A stretch of DNA of 64,000 nucleotides from Physcomitrium patens (GCF_000002425.4 NC_037254.1:17208001-17272000); one strand, 5' to 3'; positions 10,600 through 21,700 are shown, counted from the stretch's first letter. The notes: generated by a model not told the origin, from the letters alone. A program made the numbers and translations.

Positions 10600-11934
10600 T
10601 GTCGTATTACGTGCTTTCCTGCTCGAGAACGCGTCGGGCGTCTGGTTGTAGAAGGTAGTACGGAGATTCGCCAATAGTCAAGCAGTTGATCAGTTTTTGA
10701 CTGCTGGAATATAAACAACTGTAAGAACACATCGTAAATCTATACGGATGACCTTTGACTGCTTGTCGAAGTCCTTTTTGCCCCAGCCGGTAGGTCTCTA
10801 GACGTTACAGAGAACCCCGAACAACCCAATCTGCTAATCTCCGATACCGCTTTGTACTTAGGATCTTGTATCCACTGATTGTCTTGTTAGATTAACCCAA
10901 TAAATTTCATGCACTCCGCATACTCAATCCTATAGACATCCTTTTAATTCTTCAATCACAGACGTAACTCAATTTCACAAAACAGTCAAGAGTATTCAAA
11001 CCCACTTCATTTAAAAATCTCGATTCACCATTACAACACTGACTTCAGCAGCGATTGCCTCAGTCTTCTCCAAAACTCTACGAAGAAGAAAAATCCAAAT
11101 TCTATGTCTTTCCTTCCCCGACCCGAAGCATGAAGCTCCTCTCTCTAATTCCCTTGATCTTCAAAAACCTCCAATAAAAAAAAACCGAACTGGTAACCTT
11201 GTAGAAGCTTGAAAAATCCTTCCCCCCCCGATTTCCTTCAAAAAAAAAACCACCCCCAAAACTATATCCGACCTAACCTTATCCTCTGAATTTCTTCAAT
11301 CTTCCGTCTTAGATCCGAAATTGGCTCCCACCTCAAGCTTGGATCCGAAATTGGCTCTCGCCGTCAAGCTTTCTCCTCCGTTTTTGCCTTTAAGAAATCC
11401 ATTTACCGAAAACAACGTTCCCTGAGACGGCACAGAGAACAGGACAGCCTGAAACAGAATCGAACTCCGTAATCGAGACCACATTGAGTCGCCCGACCAA
11501 TTCAGGTCCTATATTGGGAAAGATGCCTGTAGTAACCTGGATGTTCCCGTAATTGGGTCAAATTGGTCCTCGCGTCAGATTGGCTAAGACCCGTAGTAGG
11601 ACCTGGATTTCCCGTAATTAGACTGCACTGGGTTGACCGGCCAATTCAGGTCTCATATTGGATAAGAGGACCCGGATTGGATTATCGAAATTGGATCCAA
11701 TTGGCTCCTCGAACCCGTCTTGTGAATTGGTCCTTCTCTTCCTGCTGACTCCTTTTATTAGAATCGAATGGAGCATTTCAGTATGCCCCGGCTGACTATA
11801 ACAGAGTGACTGAACCTGATCACTCAGTATTTGTACTGGAGTTGGTCGATGCTCCCAATATTCGAGGTAACTGAATATTAATAAAATTCCCCTTTCTTTT
11901 TATTTTCACTGTATAATCGTGTTACAATACGACA
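10600..11934 (+). mobile_element. Element K1: 1335-bp insertion with 4-bp target duplication and captured gag fragment
   Basis: K1 starts TGTCGTATTAC and ends GTTACAATACGACA, giving a 9-bp terminal inverted repeat TGTCGTATT. It is flanked by GCGT at 10596-10599 and 11935-11938. A second copy (42928-44258) lies at a different target with GCGC flanks, so this is a mobile unit. About 11280-11790 looks like antisense gag-linker sequence of a Group 1 element. It encodes no transposase or integrase that I can recognise. It may be a non-autonomous DNA transposon with a short terminal repeat, or a solo LTR of an unknown family (it has TG...CA ends). The class is unresolved. Confidence 0.8.
11280..11790 (-). 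other. Captured antisense gag-linker segment inside K1
   Basis: Minus-strand translation gives ILFQAVLFSVPSQGTLFS and then VNGFLKGK. The B gag linker between knuckles and protease gives VLFQVVPFSIQFWKISFS and then LKDPLKG in the same order. At DNA level 'ttgtgaattggtccttctcttcctgctgactcc' here resembles 'atgttgaattggtcctttcaccttttactgactt' at about 19835-19865. The segment also contains an imperfect tandem duplication of about 142 bp (near 11496 and 11638, both 'ccaattcaggtc'). Confidence 0.6.
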
Positions 11935-12876
11935 GCGTATGCTCCATATTTTCCATATCAAACACAAGAGTCAACTTTGGCAGAAAAACAAATAATACCA
12001 GCTTCAAAAGATTCCAATGAAGCCTTGTTATTGAACTTGACGAAGATAATGGAGGAAATGGCTGTTAAAATGGCCAAAGATAAAGAGAAGAGGCAAAAGC
12101 CAACCAATACTAGGACCAATGTATGGTGCAGTAATTGTCATGGCCACCGTTATTTGGTAACGGAATGCCCGTCACCTTCACAAGTGTTGGGTAAATGTAC
12201 ATTTTGTGGATGCAAGCACTTAACCGCTAATTGTTGGAATTTGCAAAGACAACAACAATTCAGTAATTCGACCATGATTCCACCAACTCCATGGGATGTC
12301 AATCAAGTTCAAACAGAAAATACATTTGGATGGCATGGAAATTGATCTAACCGATAAAATCGAGCAGTCAATCATTTTCAGAATTCCACTTATAATCAAG
12401 GATTTGTATCAAATCCTCAGAACTATGGTAAGGAGCAGCATGGATATCAGCCATATGCTCCATCGATGCCATTGAACCAAGTACAACCGGGACAACCAGG
12501 ATCGTTTTCTCAACCTACATGGAACAAACCTAGTAGGTATATACCGGTGGAGACACCTAATATGCTTGATGGGGGTGCAAAAAGGCCATTGCGTTGTTTC
12601 TGTTGTAGACAGATTGGTCATTATGCCAATGAATGTCCCAATCCAAGAGCCAGTGATGGTTATGCGCCAGTTTGTAGGAATTGCAAGCAGTCAGGGCATA
12701 CGTATTAGCAATGTAATGCTCCATTCAATTTCAATAATCAGGATCAGCAGATCCAGAGTCCAGAAAAAATGGAAGGGATAAATCGAGGTCCTCAAGACTC
12801 TCCAGTAAATCGAGTAGAATGTGTCCATACCGTTCTTACTAGGAGTTAGCAAAAAGGGAAAGGCCCAATTAAACAT

Positions 12877-13968
12877 TTGGAAGATCCTAAAGCGAAGGGT
12901 CAATCACACCCAATTATGTATCCATCCCATTCAGGTCCTGACACTGGAAAAGTCTTGAGCCCTGATTTGGTTGCGAAGCCCAATGAGGTCCCAATTACGG
13001 AGTTTTCAGTTTCGTCTCGAATCGGTCTGTTCCCACCGCAGTTCCAGGAAGCATCATACTCATTGAAAGATCCCCTTGGGAAAGGTAGTCCCAAGGAAGC
13101 TCAAGCTGCTGTTCCAATTCCAAGTCCAGGGCAGCAGAATAATTTACCTCACGGAGTTAAACTCAAACCCATGAAACGGAAGAGGGCATTGGGAATTACC
13201 CTAAATATGGAATCCTATGACATTTTAAAGGATTTGGACACTATTCGGCCTTCAATTTCTATGAAGCAACTTCTAGCAGTCGTACTAGAGTGTCGTTCCA
13301 CCTTAAATTCATCCCTAACAAGACATCGGCATCGTAATATGGAAGTTTGTGAAGTTAGTTTGAACCCTGATCCAGGTGCACCAACCATTGATGTTTTGAT
13401 TGATGGTGTTCTGATCTCTGGCGTCCAAGTAGATGGAGGTTCCAACGTCAATTTAATGAACGCTGATACAATGGATGCTTTAGATCTTGAACAATTAGTC
13501 TCCACGACATTGGTATTACGGATGGCAGATCATAGCCGAGTTAAGCCAATGGGTATTTTACGAAGTGTTCAAAGTATAATTGCAGGTATTGCATATGAAA
13601 TTGACTACATTGTCTTTCGCTTACAACGTTCCACTTTATCTTACTCTGTTTTATTGGGACGACCTTGGCTATATCAAGCAAAGGTCAAGAACGATTGGGG
13701 TCGGGGTACTTTGACAATTGATAAGGACGTAGAAAAAATGGTGTTACAAATGTACCCAGTATGCTATCACGGGGAGTCTCAGTTGCCAGCATCTGAATTG
13801 ACGTCGGACGCAAAGCTTAGCTCCGAGGATGACACAGAAGTATCGAGTACGGAGGCCAATGTGGAGGCAGCACTACACCCTGGAGTGGTGTACCAATGTG
13901 GAGGTCCGGGGGAGTACTTAATATACCCAAAGGATTCGAAAAACTCTGCTTATGTTAATATTGACTGA
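12877..13968 (+). pseudogene. A gag-pol linker and aspartic protease
   Basis: This is the longest open stretch of A (363 codons, closed by TGA at 13966), in the same frame as gag and RT. The first third is a proline-rich linker containing KPMKRKRALGITLNM, a basic patch also present in P. The protease domain lies around codons 165-285, with active-site VQVDGGSNVNLMN at about 13423-13461 and the flap-side motif LLGRPWLYQAKVKNDWG at about 13650-13700. The active site is D-G-G rather than the usual D-[ST]-G, as in B and the P right arm, so this looks like a family feature. It would cleave the gag-pol polyprotein. Confidence 0.8.
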
Positions 13969-14172
13969 AAACCTCCGCACGATGTGCACCATGTTAGTAC
14001 CCTCGAGACGGGATTCGTTACTTCGCATATGTCGAACATATCGAGTAATTTTAAATCACTGCAGGAATTGAAATAGAGTATTGTTGCTGAACTTGTATGT
14101 CAAACTATTAACTTAGCAACCACGGCCGAACCTCGGCTAATTAAGGTCTACGAAGGTATTAAGGAACAAGAG

Positions 14173-15600
14173 TTGACATGTTGGACAGACTTTTTCTTAC
14201 ATCATAAATCCGCTTTTGCTTGGACTTATGATGATCTACAAGATATCCCCGCTGATGTCTATGAACATCATATCATATTGGAAGAAAACGCTAAACCGGT
14301 ACGCCAGAGGCAACATCACCTTAGTCCTAAATATTTCCTTATGATGAAGGAAGAATTGGACAAGCTTCTTGTGGTGGATTTCATTTACCCGATACCGAAT
14401 AGTGAGTGGATTTCTCCAATTGTGATGGTGCCGACAAAGAACGAAAAAATCCGAATTTGTCAAGATTTCTGGAAACTTAATGCAGCCACCAAGAAAGATT
14501 ACTTTCGGTTACCATTCATGGATAGTATATTGGACGCCATCGCCGGTCACGAATGCTATTCATTTCTCGATGGTTTCTCCGGGTATAATCAAGTTCAAAT
14601 TGTAAAAGAAGACCAGCTCAAGACAACCTTTATTATGGATTGGGGCACATTTGCTTATTGCGTGATGCCTTTTGGGTTATGTAACGCCCCAGCCACATTC
14701 CAACGTGTGATGACTCGGGCTTTTCAAGACTATCTCTGAATGTTTATGGAGATCTTTTTAGATGACTTTTGTACATTCAGTACCAAACAAGATCATCTTC
14801 ATTGTTTAGGCAAATGTTTGGCTCAGTGTGCCAAATTTGGGATATCGTTGAATTCGGAGAAGTGCCAATTTGGTGTTCCATTCGGAAAATTATTGGGCCA
14901 TATTGTTTCCAATCGTGGTATTGCTACGGATCCTGACAAAGTGCAGTATATCATGAACTTGCCCAGACCGGAGACAGTCTCCGGTGTTCGAGGGTTCGTT
15001 GGTCATGTCAGTTATTATCGACGATTTATAAGTTCGTTTGTGGTTATTTGTCAACCTTTAACGAACTTACAGAAGAAACCTCCGTCCGATGGTACTAGTC
15101 CCCTCTAGACCAAGGAGTGTATCGTAGCCTTCAAAGTCTTAAAGTCAAAATTGGTCTCTGCACCAATATTGGTGGCTCCTTGTTGGACAAAGCCATTTCA
15201 TGTGTATGTTGATGCATCCAATGCTGCTATTGGCTCGGTGTTAAGCAAGAAGGATGATAAGAGATTAGATCATCCCATATATTATGCCAGTTGACAATTG
15301 GTGGCTGCCGAACGTAATTATACTACTACTGAACGAGAGGCATTGGGTATGATATACTCGGTTCAAAAATTTTGGCACTATTTTCTTGGGTATCCGTTTG
15401 TATTTTATGTGGATCATGATGCTCTCAAATATCTGATTAATAAGCCTCAATTGAGTGGGTGCATTGCTCGCTGGGTCTTACTCCTCTAGGAGTTCAATTT
15501 TATGGTGGTTGTCAGACCTGGGAAGCAACATGCGAATGCGGATCATTTATCTCGGTTGTCTAATATTCTCGGCAACGAGCCTGTTCTCGATGATCTTCCC
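14173..15600 (+). pseudogene. A reverse transcriptase and RNase H
   Basis: RT motifs in order are a KNEKIRICQDFWKLNAA stretch (14430-14480), YSFLDGFSGYNQVQI (14560-14605), a [18 protein letters not shown] stretch (14663-14715) and the catalytic box MEIFLDDFCTFS (about 14745-14780). The thumb/connection GVRGFVGHVSYYRRFI follows. RNase H follows with VYVDASNAAIGSVL (about 15205-15245) and then ATEREALGMIYSVQKFWHYF-like sequence. Stops at 14737, 15106, 15292 and 15487 all look like single transitions, since P or B have sense codons there. The enzyme copies element RNA into DNA inside the particle. Confidence 0.85.
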
Positions 15601-15619
15601 GACGTCACATTATTTGTGG

Positions 15620-16602
15620 TGGATGTGATATCCCCCGAGTATAGCAAAATTATTTAGTTTCTGACCTTCCATACTTTTCCGCCGACTTTCACGGACAAGC
15701 TTAAGAAGCGCCTTATTTTGAAGAGTGCCCCATACACGATGATTCGTGATGCTTTGTATAAACAAGGCCGAGATGGTCTTTTACGGCGCTGTATCTTTCC
15801 CAGTGAAGTTCAGTCGATGCTTACCGGTTGTCATTTGGATAGTTGTGGTGGTCATTTCGCGGGAGACAACACTGCTCGCAAGGCTTTAATGGCCGGATAA
15901 TGGTCCCCTCTGGACCAAGGAGCGTATAAGGAATTGGTCAGCGATCGAGGCACCCATTTCATCAATGCTACCATCGTCGCCTTGACGACCACATATGAGA
16001 TCAAGCATCGTAAGACCACTCCCTATCATCCTCGTGCCAATGGACAAACGAAAAAGACCAACGGTATTTTTTGCAAAGTCTTGACTAAAATAATTTCAGG
16101 GGCCGGTACTGATTGGGAGACCAAAATTTTTATAGCTTTGTGGGCTTATCGTACCGCCTATAAAATAACTACCCACTCTACTCCGTTCCAATTAGTTTAC
16201 GATCAAGAGATAATTTTACCTATCAAATTGGAGGTTCCTAGTTTACGTATTGTCTTAGACGAACGCCTCAGTGACACCGAGTCATTACATTCTCGGTTGA
16301 TGAAATTGGAGGAATTGGATGAAATACGGGCTGTCGTTCTATTCCACATGAAAGCCACTCAAAAACAAAGGAAGAGTTACTATGATAGTAAACTGCGGCC
16401 GAAGTGTTTTATGCCCAATGATTTGGTATTGTTGTATGACAGCCGATTCAATCATTTTCCGGGAAAATTTCAAGTTCGTTGGCATGGGCCATATCGCGTA
16501 ATTGAAGGATTTTCCAATGGGTCTGTTCAATTGGAGGATTTCACGGGTCATCGTTTCAGTACCCGCATTAATGGGAATCGTTTACGGTTATATAATACCT
16601 AA
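15620..16602 (+). pseudogene. A integrase with internal deletion and templated filler
   Basis: The frame keeps the zinc-finger part (CHLDSCGGHFAGDNTARKAL, 15830-15890) and then breaks at 15900. A 25-base patch (15903-15927) copied from RNase H (15098-15122) joins to the late core VSDRGTHFINATIVALTT. Compared with B, the first catalytic Asp region (DYVTKWAEA) is missing, about 350 bp. The rest is intact: PYHPRANGQTKKTN, WAYRTAYKITTHSTPFQLVY, the C-terminal motif LVLLYDSRFNHFPGKFQVRW and GPYRVIEGF, ending with TAA at 16600. It cannot have catalysed strand transfer for this copy if the deletion predates insertion. Confidence 0.8.
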
Positions 16603-16923
16603 AATCCGGGACGGGTTTTATTTCATTTGAGGAGAGGAGACTTCGAATGGACTCAAGAGGGACCTAATTATCGTATAAGGCGTAGAGGCGGCTGCAAGGA
16701 TATTTAGTAATCACTATTGTGTCAGATGCGAAGGAAGTGAGAAATGGACAGTATGGGTACCATGTTGTCATTCTCATCACTAGGTAATAGAATAGGAGTA
16801 CGGCTCCTATTAAGGGTTATTTTGTAGTATTATATTTTGTTGCTGCTTATTTGTGTTTCATTTTAGTGTTTTGGGCATACTGGAGAGTCGCATTGACGGT
16901 TAGAACCTGTAAGCGTTTGTGTC
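16603..16923 (+). promoter_or_regulatory. A pol to post-pol spacer: second purine tract and possible splice acceptor
   Basis: About 320 bp without a frame. AATAGGAGTACGGCTCC (about 16790-16806) resembles the 3' polypurine tract GGAGTGGGGCTA. The same place in G (about 30655-30670) and J (about 54008-54025) reads, on the minus strand, AATAGGAGTGGGGCACC. A pyrimidine-rich stretch ending TTTCATTTTAG (16853-16863) looks like a plant 3' splice site and could give a spliced mRNA for the downstream ORF. Both roles are inferred from motif and position only. Confidence 0.4.
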
Positions 16924-18618
16924 ATGGCGATTCAAAGTACCAAGAGAGTTGTAGACAGAGATGAAAGTGGCCAGAATGTGAGAGCTAAATGCACAGCAAA
17001 ACCACCGTCTGTGATAATCGTTACCAGTATGGAGCCGATGAAGTTAGAAATCTGTTGGACGTAGAGAAAAATAAGGGATTTTTGGACTGCAAAGTTGTTC
17101 CAGTTTTTGCACCATTCAGAGCGTTTACCATCAATCAATGTGTCATTAGTGGAGGAATACATTAAGAATTACGACCCCGAGGATGGATCGAGTGTCGTTC
17201 AAGGGTGAATTATTGAGATTGATGAAACAATCCTGGAAAAGGTGTTGTTTCTTCCCATTGGAGAGATGGCAGTAGGGACTGATGAGTCAAGCGATTTCAG
17301 CCCAGGTAGATATTTCAAGGAAGAAATGTCATCCTTTGAAAGGAGCCAAGGATGGCGGACTCAGGAGGCGATTACACCAGAATATGTGGAATGGTTGCGG
17401 TTCGTGCTGAGGCAGTTAGGATTGTATCGACACCCCACTTATGTGTCAAAACGATTATTGTATGCAGCAGTAGGAGCGTTTGAAGGAATGGTGTTCAACT
17501 AGGCAGCTTACGTAGCTACTCGTATTCATGCGGAGATAGGAGCCAAGTTCAAATTGGGGAAGTTCACATCCTTGCTTTGTTCAAATTATGTGTATGCTGA
17601 CATCTCGCACACATTGCATCAACCACCATCAGAAGAGGAAAATCCTATACTAGTGTCAGCACCTTTGCAGAGAGAACAAAATTTGTTGGCACAGAATCAC
17701 AATGTAGCGGATGTAATACACGAAATTGGAGAATCAAGTCGTACAGTGGTTGAAGGGGTAGTTCCGGTTATCGAAGCGGGACGGGTTCCAAGTGGTGTTG
17801 CGGTGGAAGAGGACAATCAAGTTCCATTATTGATAGATATCAATCAGTTGGCATTTCCAGAAGGTCAATTATCTGAAGGAATATTTCTTAAAAATGCCAT
17901 ATTGAAGCACATTTCGCAAATATATTATATGGTACGAGCATTGGATGTAGAAGACAGAAGTGAACGGGATTGGAAGGACAGTAAAAAAAGGATATCGGAT
18001 CAAAATCAAAAAATTAGGGAGCAAGAACTGAGGATTCAAGAAATTGAAGAAGCCAAGTTGGTCCTGGAGCGGAAATTGGTTCTCCAATATGAGGCTTGGA
18101 CAAAGGAAAAAGAACAGATTTCACGGATTGTGGAAGGACAATGGGACGAATTGATTCAGAATAGGAAGTCATGGGATTTGGAATGGGAGAAGTTCAAATG
18201 CGAGTTGCAAGCGGAAGTGGACAAGATAGAGTTATTGGCGACAGAGAAAGCGCTATTGTATGACCAATTGAGATGTGAAACGGAGAAAATGAGGTCTAAA
18301 ATTGAAATTTTATAAAATGAGGTGTCAAAACTGACGGAAGAATTAACTGTGAGGAGCCAATCTCAAGTGTCGATTGAAGATGTCCCAAAAGGGATGAGTC
18401 CATAGCAACATCAGTTGGAACTTCACGATGCCCAGATCCTGAAACTGGAAGCTCAGGTCCGGGAATTGGAAGAATATAATGAAGATCTTTCAGCCCAGTT
18501 GAGAAAGGAGTCACTTGAAATATTGGAAGAGGATGAAGACGTATCACTAGAGCCAGAATTGATGGAACCAATAACGGATAATGAAATAATTGATCAATTG
18601 GGTGTATCAGATAAATAG
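16924..18618 (+). pseudogene. A post-pol ORF (about 564 codons), C-terminal coiled coil
   Basis: From ATG 16924 to TAG 18616 one frame runs on, with stops at about 17061, 17206, 17500, 18313 and 18403. The N-terminal half is globular, with EEYIKNYDPEDGSS and later ITPEYVEWLRFVLRQLGLYR. The C-terminal half, from about 17900, is strongly heptad-like and charged (KIREQELRIQEIEEAKLVLE, then AQILKLEAQVRELEEYNEDL). No signal peptide or membrane segment is evident, so an envelope role is not supported. I do not recognise the family with certainty. Equivalent remnants lie in B, G and J, so the ORF is a stable part of Group 1 elements. Confidence 0.65.
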
Positions 18619-18680
18619 AAATTTTGGAGAATTTTTTTTTAGTTATGAATCGGTTCTATATTTGCGAGGACGCTGCACAG

Positions 18681-18695
18681 ATGGGAGTGGGGCTA
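18681..18695 (+). other. 3' polypurine tract of A
   Basis: ATGGGAGTGGGGCTA directly abuts the 3' LTR start at 18696. It is the likely plus-strand primer site. B, G and J have nearly the same tract. Confidence 0.85.
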
Positions 18696-19394
18696 TGTAG
18701 AATAAGTAGTTATTTGCTGAATTGTAGATACTTAGTTTATAGTGTAAACAGGGATAAATGACTGTTGAAAAGGTAGTTCAGTAGGTAAAATGGATGAATA
18801 GTTAGGAAAAGCTGTTTTCATTAGAGATGTAGCAGTTGGTATCTCGTGGTAGCATAAGGAGGATGGAAGAGAGGAAGTAGGGGCCAGACTGTGATAGTAT
18901 GAGCCAGGGTAAGCTTGGTGCTATCTCTTTTCTTTTGTTTGTTATTTTCTTTGAATAAGAAGATTAAGAGTTTCTGAATATTGTGAAAGTGAATTATGGA
19001 ATGGAAGTATGATTGTTATTAAATGGGAAGAAGAAAGATTGAATGCTGAAATCTGATTGTAGTTCAGCAGAGAGAATGAGTTTGTGTTTGTGTGAAACAC
19101 TGTAATGTGAAGGCAGTTAATGGTGAAGAACTCCAGAGTTTGGATTATAGTATGATTATGTCCTATCATTTAGGATAGTGTGGGATTACTTGTTGTTGTT
19201 ATCAGTGATGGTGGAGTATTATTAGGAAGTAGAAAGCATTGTAGTGTTTCCTGGGTGTTTTAAGTAGTGTAGAATACAGTTAATTATGTGATCCTAACGT
19301 GTAAGCTCATGCAGTATTCTTTCCCTGTGTTCGAATCCCCCTATACAGGTTTACTCTGATTAGATTAGTTAGAGTAAGTATTACGACAATCACA
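18696..19394 (+). repeat. 3' LTR of A (699 bp)
   Basis: Same length as the 5' LTR. Differences are mostly G/A and C/T. It is followed directly by the second GGTGC target copy (19395-19399). Confidence 0.95.
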
Positions 19395-19399
19395 GGTGC

Positions 19400-21700
19400 A
19401 CAAATCTTTTAGAATATCATATGGTTCTGTATTAGTGGTAATTCTCAATATCTATTTCTTCTTCTTAGTCCCAAACACCAATGTAGGTAAATTGGTTTTT
19501 TCTATATTAGAAATTGATAAAGCTCCTGGAACTAAATTTAACGGAGCTTGTAAAATTGGTTCTTTCAATAGGTAAGATTATTCTCCTAATTTGGTTGATA
19601 TTGGTTCTTTGGAATTCACGCCTTTTAGAGGATCTTTTAAAGAAAAGGATATTTTCCAAAACTGTATAGAGAATGGAACAACTTGAAACAGAACTGAAGC
19701 TTTTGTAATTGGTACCTTATTGGAGTGCACAACCGATTCTGGTCTTATACTAAATAAGGAGCCCATGTCAGGACGTGGATTGGATGGCCCCATAATTGGG
19801 TCCCATTGGCCCTTCGCTTCAAGATCACACAAATGTTGAATTGGTCCTTTCACCTTTTACTGACTTCTTGTATAGACAACTTCGACTACTTCTACCAGAT
19901 GAATTGGTGAATCTTAAGGACCTTAATTTATCTCTTCCATTTTTCTTTGGCTTTGGATCTGCTTATCTCGATTATTGAAATTGAATGGAGCATTACATTC
20001 TTGATAAGTATGTCTTGATTGCTTGTAATTCATACATACTAGCGCATGATCGTCACTAGCTTTGGGATTGGAACATTCAATAGTATAATGACCAATCTGT
20101 CTGCAACGGAAATAATGAAGTGGTCTTCTTGTACTCCCATCTAGCATATTGGGTGTCTCCATCGGTATATACCTACTAGGCTTGTTCCATGTAGGATTAG
20201 AAAATAATCTTGGTTGTCCCATTTGTACGAAGGATACTTGGTTTGATGAAGTCGGTGGAGCATATTACTGATACCTCTGTTGCTTCCTTCCATAGTTCTG
20301 AGGATTTGATACAGACCCTTGATTAAAATTAGAACTTTGAAAATTACTCAATGTTTAATTTTTTTGATTAGATCGATTTCCATTCCATCCATACGTATTT
20401 TCTATTTGAACTTGATCGACTTTCTATTGAGTTGGTGGGATCATGGTCTGATTACTGAATTGTTGTTGCCTTTGTAAATGCCAGTAGTTTTGGGTAGGGT
20501 GCTTTCCTCTGCAAAATGTACATTGAACATCCGTTTGTCTAGGTGATGGACATTCTGTATCAAAATGATCTTGTCCCTTACAATTATTATACCATACATT
20601 AGGTCTTATATTAGAAGGCTTATGTCGTTTCTCCTTGTCTTTAGCCAAATTCACAACCAATTCTTCCATCTTCTTTGTTAGATTTAATAACAAGTCTTCA
20701 TTTGGATCTTTAACAGTCGCATTTGTGAACTGTTGATAGGTTGGTGATATAAAATAAGGTGTCATCATAATTGATATTATTGCTTGGAATGGTGTAGCAT
20801 TAATTGATTGTTGTAATATAACATTCTTCACATTGGAGGCCATCATTTGTGGATAATTATCCATCGACATATTTTTTGGTTGTATTTGTTAGCTTCCTGA
20901 ACCTCGAATCATCGTGGCCCCTACTGTCAACAATTGGTCATAATGACATTCTTCCTACACCTATGCTCGTACCAACGATGCCTCTACCATAGCTGGTCGA
21001 GCCTCTTTTACAAACATTTTCAATTCTGGTGGATGCAAATCGTTAATTAATATCGACAATATAAACGCATCTGGCATTTGATTATTTGACCATTTATGAA
21101 GTATATCCACGATTTGGCCATAATAGGACTCTACAGATTCCTTCGCAAATATACTGCTATTCATAAAACTTTCTCGAAGCCGACCTTCAAATCCAATTGG
21201 TCTAAAATGGATTAGGAAGGCATTCCTCAAAGCCTCCCAGTTGAAAAATCTACCCATTGGTTGCTAAATATACTATTCAAAAGCTATATCTTTTAAAGTT
21301 GCTGGCAACCATCTCAATAAAATACTATTATTAGCTACATAGGCTATCAAGAATTGAGATATATGATGATCGAGATTAAAGCCCGGTCAACCATTAAAAG
21401 TAGGTAATGGTGCCACACTTGTAGTTCGGTCTTTTACTGCTCCTATTTGTACTGCAATTGGTACTTCTGGCACTCCCGCGACCATTGGTGTTATCATTGG
21501 TCTCCTTACTATTTGAATCTAAATTTTTCTTCTTTTGATTTTTCTTGGACCTGCAATTCTTTTTTGTTGTTCCAGTGAGATATTTCTTATACGTAATTGC
21601 TCCTGTCTTTCTTTTGTTTGTCGATTAATTCTTTAATAATCCTCCCTTCTATGATTATCACTCATAATCTTTCATTCTTCCGAGCAAAATCAATACTGCC
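19400..21700 (-). pseudogene. B gag remnant
   Basis: Minus-strand fragments match A and P gag in order: GRFFNWEALRNAFLIHFRPI (21190-21257), ESYYGQIVDILHKW, INDLHPPELKMFVKEARP (about 21000-21060), the first knuckles CTFCRGKHPTQNYW (20480-20530) and YFRCRQIGHYTIECSNPKAS (about 20060-20130). The linker VLFQVVPFSIQFWK lies near 19700. Internal stops and frame breaks are many. The gene continues into the protease at 8462 once A is ignored. Confidence 0.75.

Larger units (their letters stand above)
9279..12870 (+). pseudogene. A gag, interrupted by K1 and stop codons
   Basis: The ATG at 9279 is in the same frame as all gag segments up to K1. The capsid-like core includes PTFRGFPGADPDQHLSQFL and then WLRWLPAILKDTAFEWYN, a Gag signature shared with P and B. 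After K1 (10600-11934) come three cysteine clusters: CSNCHGHRYLVTEC, CTFCGCKHLTANC and CFCCRQIGHYANEC followed by CRNCKQSGHTY, all CCHC-type knuckles. Stops at 9411, 9705, 10113 (a TGG Trp codon in P), 10482, about 10540, 12343, 12706 and 12847 fit transition mutations. Gag would form the cytoplasmic particle and bind element RNA. Confidence 0.85.
8468..19394 (+). mobile_element. Element A: nearly full-length Tat/Athila-like Gypsy element (10.9 kb)
   Basis: Both LTRs are 699 bp, with TGTAGAATAAG at the start and CAATCACA or TAATCACA at the end. An exact 5-bp target duplication GGTGC lies at 8463-8467 and 19395-19399. I counted about 16 differences between the LTRs, nearly all transitions (about 97.7% identity), so A is one of the younger insertions here. 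Order: LTR, tRNA-Asp PBS, gag (split by K1), protease, RT, RNase H, shortened integrase, post-pol ORF, polypurine tract, LTR. Removing K1 leaves gag-pol in a single frame broken mainly by stop codons. Confidence 0.95.
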
